Of a stretch of 64,000 nt of DNA, positions 10,498 through 19,408 are shown in pieces. The position numbers and the translations under genes were made by a program. The first letter of the stretch is position 1; every line of letters begins with the position of its first letter. Source of the stretch: AP-15 sp963762575 (GTDB lineage Bacteria > Pseudomonadota > Alphaproteobacteria > ATCC43930 > CGMCC-115725); NCBI GenBank assembly GCA_963762575.1, contig CAVXLL010000001.1, positions 744,001 to 808,000 on the forward strand, given 5' to 3'. The notes beneath the pieces were generated by a model that did not search any database, was not told the origin of the DNA, and saw only the letters and a list, made by a program, of their open reading frames with translations.

Positions 10498-10565
10498 ATG
10501 CCGGCCCCTTCGTCAAGCCCGGTGGTTACGGGTAAGTGCGGAACTGGCGCGAAAAGGCGTGACGC

Positions 10566-11486
10566 TCAGACGGCGCGACGCAGCCTTGGATCGAGCATGT
10601 CGCGGATGCCGTCGCCGAGCAGATTGAAGGCCAGCACGGTGATCGTGATCGCAAGGCCCGGAAACAGCACGAGCCACCACGGCGGGACGAGGCCGGCGTT
10701 CAGCGAATCCGCCAGCATGTTGCCCCAGGTCGGGGTCGGCGGCGGAATGCCGACGCCGAGAAAGCCAAGCGCCGCCTCGATGATGATTGCGACGCCGAGA
10801 TGCGTCGTAGCGAGGATCAGGTAGGGCGCAACGCATTGCGGCAATATGTGCCGTGCCATAATGCGCAGGTGCGAGGCGCCGAGGCCGCGCGCCGCCTCGA
10901 CATAGGACAATTCTTTCAAAGATAATACAACCGCCCGGATCACCCGCCCGCCAAACGGGATGCGGGTGATCGCGATCGCGACGATCACGGTTGCGAAACC
11001 GGCGCCGAGCGCCATGGCTATGGCCATCGCCAGGATCAGATCCGGGAAGGACTGCAGAAACTCGATGATGCGCTGACTGAAGATGTCGAAGCGTCCGCCG
11101 AAATAGCCGCTGGCGAGCCCCCATAACGAGCCGAGGGTCGTCCCGAACAGCACGGCTCCGAAGGCCACGGCCAACGAGGCGCGGCTACCATAGATGACCC
11201 GGCTCAGCACATCGCGGCCGATCTGGTCGGTGCCGAAAATATGGCGCTCGTTCGGCGGTTTGGACATCGCCCGGAAGTCGGACTTCAACGGCTCATAAGG
11301 AGCCAAGACCGGCGCCATCAGCGCCATCAGGATAATTGCGGCCGCGATGCACCCCCAGAAGGCCGACAGAGGCGAGCGTCTGATGAACCCGCGCATGCCG
11401 CCTCTCGCACTCCGCGGCAGCGAGCGCTCGACCGCCGGCGCAACCGTCTCTAGCGGGTAGGCGGCCTCGGGCTCTGTAACCGTCAT
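10566..11486 (-). CDS. Peptide ABC transporter permease, DppC type
   Basis: 306 residues with an N-terminal cytoplasmic tail and about six hydrophobic segments. The DppC/OppC N-terminal domain is followed by the BPD_transp_1 domain. The EAA coupling loop appears as EAARGLGASHLRIMARHILP, and DQIGRDVLSRVIYGSR is a family hallmark just before the permease core. It is the second gene of the minus-strand permease pair; its ATG overlaps the DppB stop by 4 bases. Confidence 0.92.
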   Translation of the reverse strand: MTVTEPEAAYPLETVAPAVERSLPRSARGGMRGFIRRSPLSAFWGCIAAAIILMALMAPVLAPYEPLKSDFRAMSKPPNERHIFGTDQIGRDVLSRVIYGSRASLAVAFGAVLFGTTLGSLWGLASGYFGGRFDIFSQRIIEFLQSFPDLILAMAIAMALGAGFATVIVAIAITRIPFGGRVIRAVVLSLKELSYVEAARGLGASHLRIMARHILPQCVAPYLILATTHLGVAIIIEAALGFLGVGIPPPTPTWGNMLADSLNAGLVPPWWLVLFPGLAITITVLAFNLLGDGIRDMLDPRLRRAV

Positions 11487-12439
11487 CTGTAGCGAATCCT
11501 CGGGTCGAGCCAGGCGATCGTGAGGTCGACCAGTATGTTCAGCACCACGAAGACAACGGCATAAAGAAACACCAGGTTCTGCATGACAAAGACGTCACGC
11601 TCGCTGACGGCCGTAAACATCGCATAGCCGAGCCCGGGTGTGCCGAAGGCGCGTTCGACCGGGATCGAGCCGGCGAGCACGAACCCGAGAAGAATGCCTG
11701 ACAGGGTAATCACCGGCAGCAGGGCGTTGGGCAAGGCGTGAAAGGTGATCACCGGACGCCGACTCAGCCCCTTGGCGCGGGCCGTGCGCACATAATCCTC
11801 CCGGATCACTTCCAAGAGGCTGGAACGGGCCATGCGGGCGATGTAGGCCGCCTGACCGAGCCCAAGAACCACTGCCGGCCCAATCACGACTTGCAGATTG
11901 CTCCACGGATCTTCCAGCAATGAAGGGCCGGTCAGCGGAGCCCGGTAGCCGAACAGGAACAGCGCAGCGAGCACGATCAGCATCCCCAGCCAGAATCCGG
12001 GGATTGCCAAGAACAGGATGCTGAGAAATCTCGAAACGTTGTCGCCGAGACTGTTGGGGCGCAGCGCACTGACGATCGCCACCGGTATCCCGACCAGCCA
12101 GGAGAGGATCACCGACAGTATGGCGATTTCCGCGGTCAGCGGTCCGCGCCGCAGGATCATCTCACCGACGCTTTCGGCGCGGAAGAAAGATCGCCCGAAA
12201 TTTCCCCGGGCGATGTCTCCGACCCAGCGCAGATACTGCACGGCGAGCGGGTCGCTGAGCCCGAGATCCGCCATGTAGCGAGCGCGCTCCGCTTCGCTGA
12301 GCTTGGTAAAGCCCTCCGGTCCGAAAAGGGCGACCAGCGGGTCCCCCGGCAGAACCCGCAGGACGAGGAACACGATAACGGAGACCCCGATCACCGTCAG
12401 GGCGCCAAAGGCCAGTCGGCGGATGATATAACTGTACAT
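11483..12439 (-). CDS. Peptide ABC transporter permease, DppB type
   Basis: 318 residues from the ATG chosen because GGGAGGAC lies directly upstream and the protein then begins MYSYIIRRLAFGALTVIGVS, the usual DppB start. Six transmembrane segments and the EAA-type loop YVRTARAKGLSRRPV are visible, and the end reads LTIAWLDPRIRYR as in DppB proteins. It pairs with DppC for import of a peptide-like solute. The open frame continues far upstream of this start, but that part is antisense to the cupin gene. Confidence 0.92.
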   Translation of the reverse strand: MYSYIIRRLAFGALTVIGVSVIVFLVLRVLPGDPLVALFGPEGFTKLSEAERARYMADLGLSDPLAVQYLRWVGDIARGNFGRSFFRAESVGEMILRRGPLTAEIAILSVILSWLVGIPVAIVSALRPNSLGDNVSRFLSILFLAIPGFWLGMLIVLAALFLFGYRAPLTGPSLLEDPWSNLQVVIGPAVVLGLGQAAYIARMARSSLLEVIREDYVRTARAKGLSRRPVITFHALPNALLPVITLSGILLGFVLAGSIPVERAFGTPGLGYAMFTAVSERDVFVMQNLVFLYAVVFVVLNILVDLTIAWLDPRIRYR

Positions 12440-12614
12440 GTCCTCCCTGAGTGCGACCCGGTGGTTTGTTTCGGACGAGAGTGGCGGCCGTCCGATCGGG
12501 AAGTCAAGCCGCGCTTCGTGCCCGCTTTGCGGTTCGGCCTCGCTTCGGGTTACTATCGAGCGTCGGTTGCGGGCGGCTGTTCGCAGCCTCCAGAGCCACG
12601 AGGGAGTTGGCCAG

Positions 12615-13118
12615 ATGGGGTATAGCCTCGAACAATTTTCAACGGAATGCCGCCGGATCCTCGAGCAAGATCCGGGTATCGAGGGACGAAAACAGATTTG
12701 CGCCCTGGTCCAGCAGGTATTGAAGGACGACGATTTCGTCAAAACGCATCTCGGCGACGACGTTCCCGAGCGCAAAGTGCTGTACGAAGACCCCGAGCTC
12801 GGCTTCTGCATCCTCGGCCACGTCTATCACGGCGCCAAGGACAGCAACCCGCACGACCACGGCCCGTCCTGGGCGATCTACGGCCAGGCGGGCGGCGAGA
12901 CCGTGATGACCGATTACGAGGCGGTGGCGCGCCCCGGCGAGGGAAAGCCGGGCAAGGCGCGGCGCATTAAGGACTACACGCTGAAGCCTGGGGCGGCCTA
13001 TCTCTATAATGAGGGTGACCTGCACTCGCCGCGCCGCGCCGGCACGACTCGGCTGATCCGCATCGAAGGCAAGAACATGGAGAAGGTCCAGCGCTTCCCT
13101 TACGACCGCGTCACTTAA
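12615..13118 (+). CDS. Cupin-type metal-dependent enzyme, cysteine-dioxygenase-like fold
   Basis: 167 residues. The metal site of a double-stranded beta-helix protein is suggested by NPHDHGPSWAIYGQAGGE (two His) and by a later His in NEGDLHSPRR. The N-terminal ~50 residues are helical. The ATG follows AGGGAG by 8 bases, so the longer frame starting at 12438 is not used. Members of this group are annotated as predicted metal-dependent enzymes of the cupin superfamily, and some relatives oxidise thiols; the substrate is not known. It is divergent from the DppB permease and convergent with the amidohydrolase. Confidence 0.75.
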   Translation: MGYSLEQFSTECRRILEQDPGIEGRKQICALVQQVLKDDDFVKTHLGDDVPERKVLYEDPELGFCILGHVYHGAKDSNPHDHGPSWAIYGQAGGETVMTDYEAVARPGEGKPGKARRIKDYTLKPGAAYLYNEGDLHSPRRAGTTRLIRIEGKNMEKVQRFPYDRVT

Positions 13119-13148
13119 CCGCGTCCCCTTAGTTCCCGACAAAAATCT

Positions 13149-13176
13149 CCCTCTCCCCCCGAATGGGCGGAGAGGG
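13149..13176. terminator. Bidirectional terminator-like hairpin between convergent genes
   Basis: CCCTCTCC and GGAGAGGG form an 8-bp stem with a 12-base loop, placed between the stops of the cupin and amidohydrolase genes and flanked by an A run on the left. It resembles the core of the dispersed palindromic repeat but lacks its flanking module. Confidence 0.45.
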
Positions 13177-13188
13177 CAAACGTCAACG

Positions 13189-14400
13189 CTACGCCAGCGC
13201 CACCGCGACGTTGTCGCGCCGCCGGGCAGCGGCCGAGGCCTTGTCGAAATCGGCGTCGGTAAAGCCATAGAGGCGGGCGCCGCCGCTCAAAATCTTGCCG
13301 CCGATCTCGGGGGTGATGCTGGGATTGTTAAGCACGCGGCTCGACACCTCGGGGAAGCTCGAGTCGAAATGCGGGAAATCGCTCGACACGCAGATGTTGT
13401 CGGCGCCGCCGAGCAGCTCGACCGTGGCGCCGACCTCGCGCTCGCCGCTCTCGATCGCCGAGAAGCAGTTGCGCTGCCAATATTCGAGGGGTGAAAGCTT
13501 CAGGTAGGGCGCGTCGGAATCATGATGCTGGCGCAGATCCCACTCGATGCGACCCAGAAGGCCCGGCACCCACCAGCTCTGCGCCTCGAGGAAGGCGACC
13601 CGCAGGCGCGGATAGAACTCGAGGATGCCGCCGAGCATCAACGCGATCAGAGCCAGCTGCATCTCGGTCGAATGGCTCGCGACATGGCGCATGAAGCGGT
13701 TCTCGCCAAAGCGCGGCTCGATCGTCGAGTAGTACGACCCAGTCCCCTCGTGGAAGCACAGCGGGACGCCGAGGTCCTGCAACAGGCCGTAGAGCGGGTC
13801 CCAGTAATTCGAATGCCAGTAACGGCCATTGACGTAATTGGGCCGCACAAAGGCGCCGACGGCGTCGTACTCCTTGACGCAGCGGTAGAGCTCCTGGCAG
13901 GCAAGGTTGACGTCGTGAACCGGCAGCATCGCCGCCATCTTCAACAGGTCCGGGCTGTGCTGCACGAAATCGTGCAGCCAATCATTGTAGGCCCGGCAAA
14001 TCGCGGCGGAGAATTGCGGGTCCATATTGTCCCGCGCGATGAAAGACAGACCGGAGGTCGGGAACAGCACCGCGATGTCGATGCCCTCCATCTCCATGCC
14101 TACGACCTGGGCCTCGGCGTCGTAACCGCGCTCGACCGCGAACATCACGTTGGTGTTGGCGCGCCTCGACACGAGCGGGCCGCGCGTGCGGTTGTATTGC
14201 GAGATGTTGCCGTCATTGCTGGTCGGCGTGCCGTCGAAGAACCACAACGGCCGGCCGCGCATCCCGGTGGGACCGCCGTCGCTTCGCCGCATCGAGGAGG
14301 TGATGCGGTGCTTGAAGGCCGGATCGAGATATTTGTCGAAGAGGTCCGGCGGCTCCATGATGTGCATGTCGCAATCGACAAACCGGTAGCCCTGTTTCAT
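13189..14400 (-). CDS. Amidohydrolase family 2 protein (ACMSD-like TIM barrel)
   Basis: About 403 residues. The start has GGAGGAGGG just upstream. The N-terminal metal motif DCDMHIMEP (DxDxH type) and a C-terminal metal/catalytic Asp in SSDFPHFDSSFPE are present, with FLEAQSWWVPGLLGRIEWD between them. These enzymes decarboxylate or hydrolyse small carboxylates in aromatic-compound catabolism; the founding member is 2-amino-3-carboxymuconate-6-semialdehyde decarboxylase. The exact substrate is unknown. A second relative lies at 54.4 kb, but the two are only distantly alike. It is divergent from the D-2-hydroxyacid dehydrogenase gene with a 118-base gap that must contain both promoters. Confidence 0.85.
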   Translation of the reverse strand: MKQGYRFVDCDMHIMEPPDLFDKYLDPAFKHRITSSMRRSDGGPTGMRGRPLWFFDGTPTSNDGNISQYNRTRGPLVSRRANTNVMFAVERGYDAEAQVVGMEMEGIDIAVLFPTSGLSFIARDNMDPQFSAAICRAYNDWLHDFVQHSPDLLKMAAMLPVHDVNLACQELYRCVKEYDAVGAFVRPNYVNGRYWHSNYWDPLYGLLQDLGVPLCFHEGTGSYYSTIEPRFGENRFMRHVASHSTEMQLALIALMLGGILEFYPRLRVAFLEAQSWWVPGLLGRIEWDLRQHHDSDAPYLKLSPLEYWQRNCFSAIESGEREVGATVELLGGADNICVSSDFPHFDSSFPEVSSRVLNNPSITPEIGGKILSGGARLYGFTDADFDKASAAARRRDNVAVALA

Positions 14401-14518
14401 CCGACCCTCCTCCAGCGAAATCGCTGCCTCAGCATAGGGTTCGCAGAGCTGCCGGGACAAGTCGCGCTCCCGACGTTATCGTGCATGCCAGCGCTGCCAC
14501 CTAATCGGGGAAGAGTCC

Positions 14519-15571
14519 GTGGGAAGGATCGACGTTCTTTTAATACAGCGCCTCGGCACCGAGGATCGGGCGAAGATCGAGGCGGTCGATCCGGCGATCC
14601 GAGTGACTGATGCCGGGGGCTGGTTTGACGGCGAATACCGGGAGACCTGGCCGGCCTACACCGCCTCGCGCTATCTGCGGCCGGGCTCTGCCGGAGCGGT
14701 CACCCGCGAGGAGCGCGACCGAATCCTCGCCGAAGCAGAGGTGATCCTCGGCGGCTGGCCGTTCCCGCTCGACCTGCACGCTCGGACGCCGCGGCTCAAA
14801 TGGTTTCATCAGCGCCCGGCCGGCGCCAGCAACCTGTTGCGCGGCGACCTTTGGGGGAGCGACGTCACTGTCACGACATCGCGCGGCGTCGGCAGCACAT
14901 TGGCGATGGCGGAATACGCATTGGCCGGGATCCTGGGCTTCGCCAAGAGCTTCGACCGCGCCGTCCTCGATCGCATCGGCTTCGATCACCGCGCTTATCG
15001 CCCGCTTCTGATCGAAGGCAAGACCGCCTGCGTCGTCGGCGCCGGCGGCATCGGGCGCGATGTCGGCCAACTCTGCGCCGCCATTGGCATGCGGGTCGTC
15101 GGCACCAGACGCAACCCACATCCCGAAGAACCCCTCCCGCCGGGGTTCAGTGAAATGGGCGGCGCCGCGGATCTCGACCGGTTTCTGCCGCACAGCGATT
15201 TCGTTGTAATCTGCTGCCAATGGACGCCGGAGACGAATCGGCTCTTCGACAACACCCGCTTCGCGCTGATGAAGCCAGGAAGCGTGCTGGTCAATGTCGC
15301 GCGCGGCGAGATCGTCGACGAAGAAGCGCTCGCCGAGGCGCTCGAGCGCAACCATCTGCGCGGCGTGGTGCTCGATGTTTATGTCGGCGAATTCGAGCAT
15401 TTGCCGCCGCCGCGCCTCTGGTCCAATCCCCGAGTGCTGATCACGCCGCACGTCTCGGGCGCCAGCGATCAGGACCGCCACGGCGGCATCGAGCTCTTCT
15501 GCGAGAACCTGCGCTCCTATATCGCCGGCCGGCCGCTAAGGAACGTCATCGATTGGCAACGGGGGTATTAG
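14519..15571 (+). CDS. D-isomer-specific 2-hydroxyacid dehydrogenase, NAD(P)-dependent
   Basis: 350 residues. The dinucleotide motif GAGGIGRDVG (about residue 173) is followed by the catalytic Arg in VARGEIVDEEAL, an acidic residue in VLDVYVGEFE and the His in ITPHVSGASD, the expected R-E-H order. It reduces 2-oxoacids or oxidises D-2-hydroxyacids in the cytoplasm. It starts at GTG with GGGGAAGAG upstream. The neighbouring aconitase X on the opposite strand and the amidohydrolase suggest a small-carboxylate pathway, but no shared operon exists. Confidence 0.88.
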   Translation: MGRIDVLLIQRLGTEDRAKIEAVDPAIRVTDAGGWFDGEYRETWPAYTASRYLRPGSAGAVTREERDRILAEAEVILGGWPFPLDLHARTPRLKWFHQRPAGASNLLRGDLWGSDVTVTTSRGVGSTLAMAEYALAGILGFAKSFDRAVLDRIGFDHRAYRPLLIEGKTACVVGAGGIGRDVGQLCAAIGMRVVGTRRNPHPEEPLPPGFSEMGGAADLDRFLPHSDFVVICCQWTPETNRLFDNTRFALMKPGSVLVNVARGEIVDEEALAEALERNHLRGVVLDVYVGEFEHLPPPRLWSNPRVLITPHVSGASDQDRHGGIELFCENLRSYIAGRPLRNVIDWQRGY

Positions 15572-15599
15572 CCGCCCGCCACAACTCTCTCCATCGAGC

Positions 15600-16016
15600 T
15601 CAGCCGTCCCGATTTAGGATCTCGACGAGCCCGGCGGCGGGATCGACGCGCAGCTCGTCGCCGGTGCGGAAGAGCTGCGTCACGTCGCCGTCGAAGCGAT
15701 CGACTAGCGCGACGCCGCCAAAGGCCGCGCCTTGCACGAGGATCGGGTTGACCCGGTTGAAGATCAGCGCCCTCGGCACGACGCCCCGCGACGCCATCTC
15801 ATGCAGCATCCAGGCGGTGGCTACCCCGCCCTTTGCGGTGTCGAGGACGAGGATACGGTCGATATAGCTCTGTCCGGCGAGCTTGTGGCTCGGGCGCGAG
15901 AATACCCCTTTGTGGCGCTCGAGGTCGTAGCGCGCGCTGAAATTGTCGGCAGCAACGAGCGCAGTTCCGGTGACCGCCGGTCCGATGCCATTGTGGCAGT
16001 GCAGGAGCATCGGCAT
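15600..16016 (-). CDS. Aconitase X swivel-domain subunit (DUF126 family)
   Basis: 138 residues, the small subunit of a split aconitase X. Family phrases include VFSRPSHKLAGQSYIDRI, FNRVNPILVQGAAFGG and LFRTGDELRVD. The loop that in many members carries a Ser-rich GSSSGS sequence reads DTAKGGVATAWML here, so the usual serine is not present at that place. Its ATG overlaps the stop of the large-subunit gene (TGATG), which implies coupled translation and 1:1 assembly. The nearest characterised bacterial relatives dehydrate cis-3-hydroxy-L-proline; the variant loop makes a different substrate possible. Confidence 0.85.
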   Translation of the reverse strand: MPMLLHCHNGIGPAVTGTALVAADNFSARYDLERHKGVFSRPSHKLAGQSYIDRILVLDTAKGGVATAWMLHEMASRGVVPRALIFNRVNPILVQGAAFGGVALVDRFDGDVTQLFRTGDELRVDPAAGLVEILNRDG

Positions 16017-17248
16017 CAGAGCACCCGGCCGGCGACGGCGGAGTCGACGCAGCGTTCTAGGCTCGCCAGGGTCGGCCGATAGCCGTAGCCGCCGATAATG
16101 TTGACGAGCTTGGCGGAATTGGTCATCAGCCGCGTCCAGCCATTGGCCTCGGCCATCTCGCGGGCATAGCTCTGGTAAAAGCAGATCCCTTGCGCAACGA
16201 CCGCGCCCGAGGCTTCGATCCGGCTCGTCAGACCCATCCGATCGGCGGCGTGCTTGATCTCGGGCGAGGTCGCGACGATGACCGTCGTATCGTGATGCAC
16301 CTGGCGCCCATCCAGCGCGTGCGCCACTGCCTCGATCTCGAACAGCGACAGCTGCGGCGCGCCAAACACCACGACGTCGAGCTTGTCCTCCGGCGCGGCA
16401 TAGCGGGCGAGAAAGGCCTCGATCTCGGCCCGGCCGACTGCGACCGCGGCCGGGGGCGAACCCGCAAAGACCGCGTCCTCGGCGGTGATCCCCGGCATGT
16501 GGAACAGCGCCACGGAGCCGAAGCTCGCCAGCGCCGTGCCGAAATGCTTCAGCGCATCGGAGCCGGGGACTGTCTCAACGCCCTCGATGACCGGGACCTG
16601 CCAATAGGAGGCACAGGCCTCGCCGACAATGCCGCCCAGCGCGCCCCATTCGCTGAGGTCGCTCGGCGCCGCGGCGAGGCGGAACCGCCTCGTCGCGCGC
16701 CGGCACATGTCGAGATGGTAGCCATAGCGCGGACAGCGCCCGGTCAGCCCGGCAGCCAATGCCGACGGCCCGCCTTCGAAATTACTACGGGCGCCGAGCA
16801 CACTGTTGGAGTAGATCACCACCCCGGTGTCGCCATAAGCCATGTGCTCGCCGCGAACCGGCGCCATGATAGTTTGGTAATTGATGCAGGTGTCCGTCAT
16901 CAGGACGCCGAAGGCGCGCAGCGCAGTGATCGTCCGCGCCTCCAGCGCCGCCATTTCCGAGGTCTGGCCGAGTTGGCGATAGACCGCGAAATCGAGCCCT
17001 CGGGGATCGGTGATCGTCGGCACCTGCACCCGCCGCTCGGCCTCCGGCACAGCGGCGAGACCCTCCAGGAATCGCACTCCGGCCTCGCCCAATGATTCGG
17101 TGTCGGCCATGACGTGGGCCTGCGACACCGGAACCAAATCCGCAGCGTCGAAGAACTCTCCCACCGCGATCTGGTGCGAAATCGCCCAGTGCCGCGGGTT
17201 GCCGAGCTCCCCAGCCAGCATCGCCTTTTCTTCATCGTTCAGCCGCAT
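16016..17248 (-). CDS. Aconitase X catalytic subunit (DUF521 family)
   Basis: 410 residues, the normal size for the large subunit. The core block TDTCINYQTIMAPVRGEHMA and the following VIYSNSVLGARSNFEGGPSA correspond to the conserved TCxPY...GEHxAWGxS...NSVxGARTNxEGGP region, with the likely Fe-S ligand Cys. A GRCPRYGYHLD segment follows. Established functions are cis-3-hydroxy-L-proline dehydratase in bacteria and phosphomevalonate dehydratase in archaea. The TCINY and AYGDT variants of the core suggest a divergent subgroup. It is first in a two-gene operon with the swivel subunit. Confidence 0.88.
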   Translation of the reverse strand: MRLNDEEKAMLAGELGNPRHWAISHQIAVGEFFDAADLVPVSQAHVMADTESLGEAGVRFLEGLAAVPEAERRVQVPTITDPRGLDFAVYRQLGQTSEMAALEARTITALRAFGVLMTDTCINYQTIMAPVRGEHMAYGDTGVVIYSNSVLGARSNFEGGPSALAAGLTGRCPRYGYHLDMCRRATRRFRLAAAPSDLSEWGALGGIVGEACASYWQVPVIEGVETVPGSDALKHFGTALASFGSVALFHMPGITAEDAVFAGSPPAAVAVGRAEIEAFLARYAAPEDKLDVVVFGAPQLSLFEIEAVAHALDGRQVHHDTTVIVATSPEIKHAADRMGLTSRIEASGAVVAQGICFYQSYAREMAEANGWTRLMTNSAKLVNIIGGYGYRPTLASLERCVDSAVAGRVL

Positions 17249-17304
17249 ACCTAGTAGTATCCAATGGAAGGAGGGATGTTAACAGCATTGCAGGCAGGCT
17301 AGCC

Positions 17305-17906
17305 ATGACCTCGGAACTGTTGCCGAAAGCAGTCGCTTGCGAGCAACTCACAGAAGCACTTCATCGGTCCGGCTTGCTCGGCAACGGTCGCGTCAGCGAT
17401 GTCGCTGTGGTCAGCTCACGCACGCCATACCCTCGCCAATCATTCGGCTGCGGCTGTCATACGATGCTCCCGGACCCGATTCTTCACGCTCGGTCATCTT
17501 CAAAAACCGGACACCCCGAGCGCGCCGGCGACGGCCCGAGCGAGGGCACCGGGAGGTCGCATTTTATACCCAGGTCGGGTCCGCTATGCGGGAGCGTCTC
17601 GTCCCGCGCTGCTTCGAAGGGTGTTCCGATGTGCGGGCGAAGACCTGGCACCTGCTGCTCGAGGACCTCAATGAATCCCACGTCATCGCTACCCCGTGGC
17701 CGTTACCGCCGACGATGGAGCAATGCGCCAGCATTGTGGAGGCGGCAAGCCTATCTCGACCGCTTACCAGGCAAGGTGCAGCGCTTCTTCCCGGTACCGA
17801 AGGGATCGCGGGTGGAAGCCTTCAATATCTGGCGCCAGTTTACCCGGTCTTCGAGCTGCAGCCAATGGACGAGACCGCACACGGCGCCCAATCCGCTCCG
17901 AGATGA
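17305..17906 (+). pseudogene. Phosphotransferase (APH / ecdysteroid-kinase-like) remnant
   Basis: Three reading-frame changes connect pieces of one protein: CEQLTEALHRSGLLGNGRVSD in the first frame, SPIIRLRLSYDAP in a second, SKTGHPERAGDGP back in the first, then REVAFYTQVGSAM, RLVPRCFE and WHLLLEDLNESHVIATPWPL in the second. This is the order of the N-lobe of the aminoglycoside-phosphotransferase-like kinases found in many Alphaproteobacteria. One break is an extra A in the run before CCGG. The C-lobe with the HGD catalytic and DxD metal motifs is missing, so the gene is truncated as well as shifted and cannot be functional. It lies between aconitase X and the lipid cluster, with no detectable link to either. 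Confidence 0.6.
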
Positions 17907-18026
17907 CAACACAAGCAGGTCGCCGGAGAGCGGGCGCCATCCAAGTGCAATAGTTTGTTCACGTTCCTGTAACAAGGCTCAGCTACGCTTTATGACGAAA
18001 TCGAGACACGGCTGCGGTAGGGTTTG

Positions 18027-18758
18027 GTGACGGATGCAGTTGGGAAGAAATCGCCGGCAGAACTCGACAGAGCCACTCTACAGAAGGCGTACGCGCGCTG
18101 GGCTCCCGTCTACGATCTGGTGTTTGGCGCCATATTCGATCGCGGGCGGCGGGCGGCCATCGCCGCGGCAGAGCAGGTCGGTGGCCGGATTCTCGAAGTT
18201 GGTGTCGGCACCGGCATCTCGCTCCCAGGCTACTCCTCCCAGAACCGCATAATCGGAATAGATCTTTCTGAGGCGATGCGGCGCAAAGCACAGCGACGGG
18301 TGGCGGATCTGTCCCTGACCAACGTCGAGAAGCTGGAGGTGATGGATGCCGAGCATCTGTCATTCCCCGATGCCTCGTTCGACGTCGTTGTGGCGAATCA
18401 CGTAATTTCGACCGTGCCACACCCGGAGTTAGCACTCGACGAGTGTGCCCGAATGCTTAGACCGGGCGGCGAGATGATCCTCATCAGCCGCATCGGTGCG
18501 GATGGCGGCTTTCGCCACCTGGTCGAAAGGTTGTTGCAACCGATCGTTCGCCGGCTCGGATGGCGCGCCGAGTTTCCTTGGGATCGATTCGCCCTGTGGA
18601 CCGAACGGCGAACCGATGTGCGCCTGATCGAGCGCCGGCCGATGCCGCCGCTCGGTCATTTCTCGCTCCTCAGGTTTGTGAAATGCGAACAAGCGGCGGG
18701 AGCAGGAGCACCGCACACCGGCCGATTCGTGTCTGACTGCCAAAGGGGGACGTGCTGA
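18027..18758 (+). CDS. pmtA: Phosphatidylethanolamine N-methyltransferase, PmtA type
   Basis: 243 residues, class I SAM-dependent methyltransferase. The N-terminal YARWAPVYDLVFGAIFDRGR and the SAM motif ILEVGVGTGISLP are characteristic of the soluble Rhodobacter/Sinorhizobium PmtA that methylates phosphatidylethanolamine stepwise towards phosphatidylcholine. Post-motif segments DAEHLSFPDASFDVVV and MLRPGGEMILISR also fit. The likely start is GTG (or the preceding TTG) after GGTAGGG. The stop overlaps the ATG of the next gene (TGATG). Its position ahead of a membrane protein, a phosphatidylserine decarboxylase and a glycosyltransferase supports a membrane-lipid role. About 15 C-terminal residues (AGAGAPHTGRF...) look unlike the family. 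Confidence 0.8.
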   Translation: MTDAVGKKSPAELDRATLQKAYARWAPVYDLVFGAIFDRGRRAAIAAAEQVGGRILEVGVGTGISLPGYSSQNRIIGIDLSEAMRRKAQRRVADLSLTNVEKLEVMDAEHLSFPDASFDVVVANHVISTVPHPELALDECARMLRPGGEMILISRIGADGGFRHLVERLLQPIVRRLGWRAEFPWDRFALWTERRTDVRLIERRPMPPLGHFSLLRFVKCEQAAGAGAPHTGRFVSDCQRGTC

Positions 18759-19408
18759 TGAATGGCTTTATGCAGACGCTGAAAATTCAACGCTGGGACG
18801 ATGACCGATACTATCGCCACAGCCTGGTCAACCAATCGCTTCATTTAGTGAGGGCGACCAGCTTCGTTCTCACTTATTGCTTAATGTTCTGGGATCCGGC
18901 GATGGCGGCATTGATCGGATGGATGGTGTCGATGACCAGCCGCCAGATCGGCCATTTTTTCTTTGAGCCGAAGGGTTACGTTTCGATAAACGACGCCACT
19001 CACGAATACAAAGAAGAAGTCAAGGTCGGCTATAACCTCCGCCGCAAGGCCGTGTTGCTTTCGATTTGGGCATTATCGCCGCTGCCGCTGTACTTCAAGC
19101 CGACGTTTTTCGGGATGATCAGTCCGTGGGAGAGCACACTCGGGTTTCTCCATCAGATCGGAATGTGCTGGTTGTTCATCGGGGTTGCTGGGGTAATTCT
19201 ACGGTCCATTCAGCTGTTCTTCGTCAGGGACTTGCAGACCGGATTGGTCTGGGCGATCAAAATCGTGACCGACCCGTTCCACGACATCAAACTTTACTAC
19301 AAGGCGCCCTACCCATCTGATGCGCGGCGATATCGACGACGAATTGGCGCTGGGCCATGGCCACTGAGGACCCAGAGGAGCGTTAGCCTAGCGCCTCTTT
19401 CAGCCTGA
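18758..19408 (+). CDS. Membrane protein of unknown function in the lipid cluster (distantly DUF962/Mpo1-like)
   Basis: 216 residues with about four hydrophobic segments (around residues 25-60, 100-120 and 140-165). SRQIGHFFFEPKGYVS resembles the QFIGHxFFE signature of DUF962 proteins, whose yeast member Mpo1 is a 2-hydroxyacyl dioxygenase. The match is short and may be coincidental. It is translationally coupled to pmtA, so a function in the same lipid pathway is likely. The ATG at 18758 is preferred to a GTG six bases earlier because of the AAAGGGGG spacing and the TGATG overlap. Its last codons overlap the 3' end of the convergent aminotransferase gene. Confidence 0.65.
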   Translation: MNGFMQTLKIQRWDDDRYYRHSLVNQSLHLVRATSFVLTYCLMFWDPAMAALIGWMVSMTSRQIGHFFFEPKGYVSINDATHEYKEEVKVGYNLRRKAVLLSIWALSPLPLYFKPTFFGMISPWESTLGFLHQIGMCWLFIGVAGVILRSIQLFFVRDLQTGLVWAIKIVTDPFHDIKLYYKAPYPSDARRYRRRIGAGPWPLRTQRSVSLAPLSA

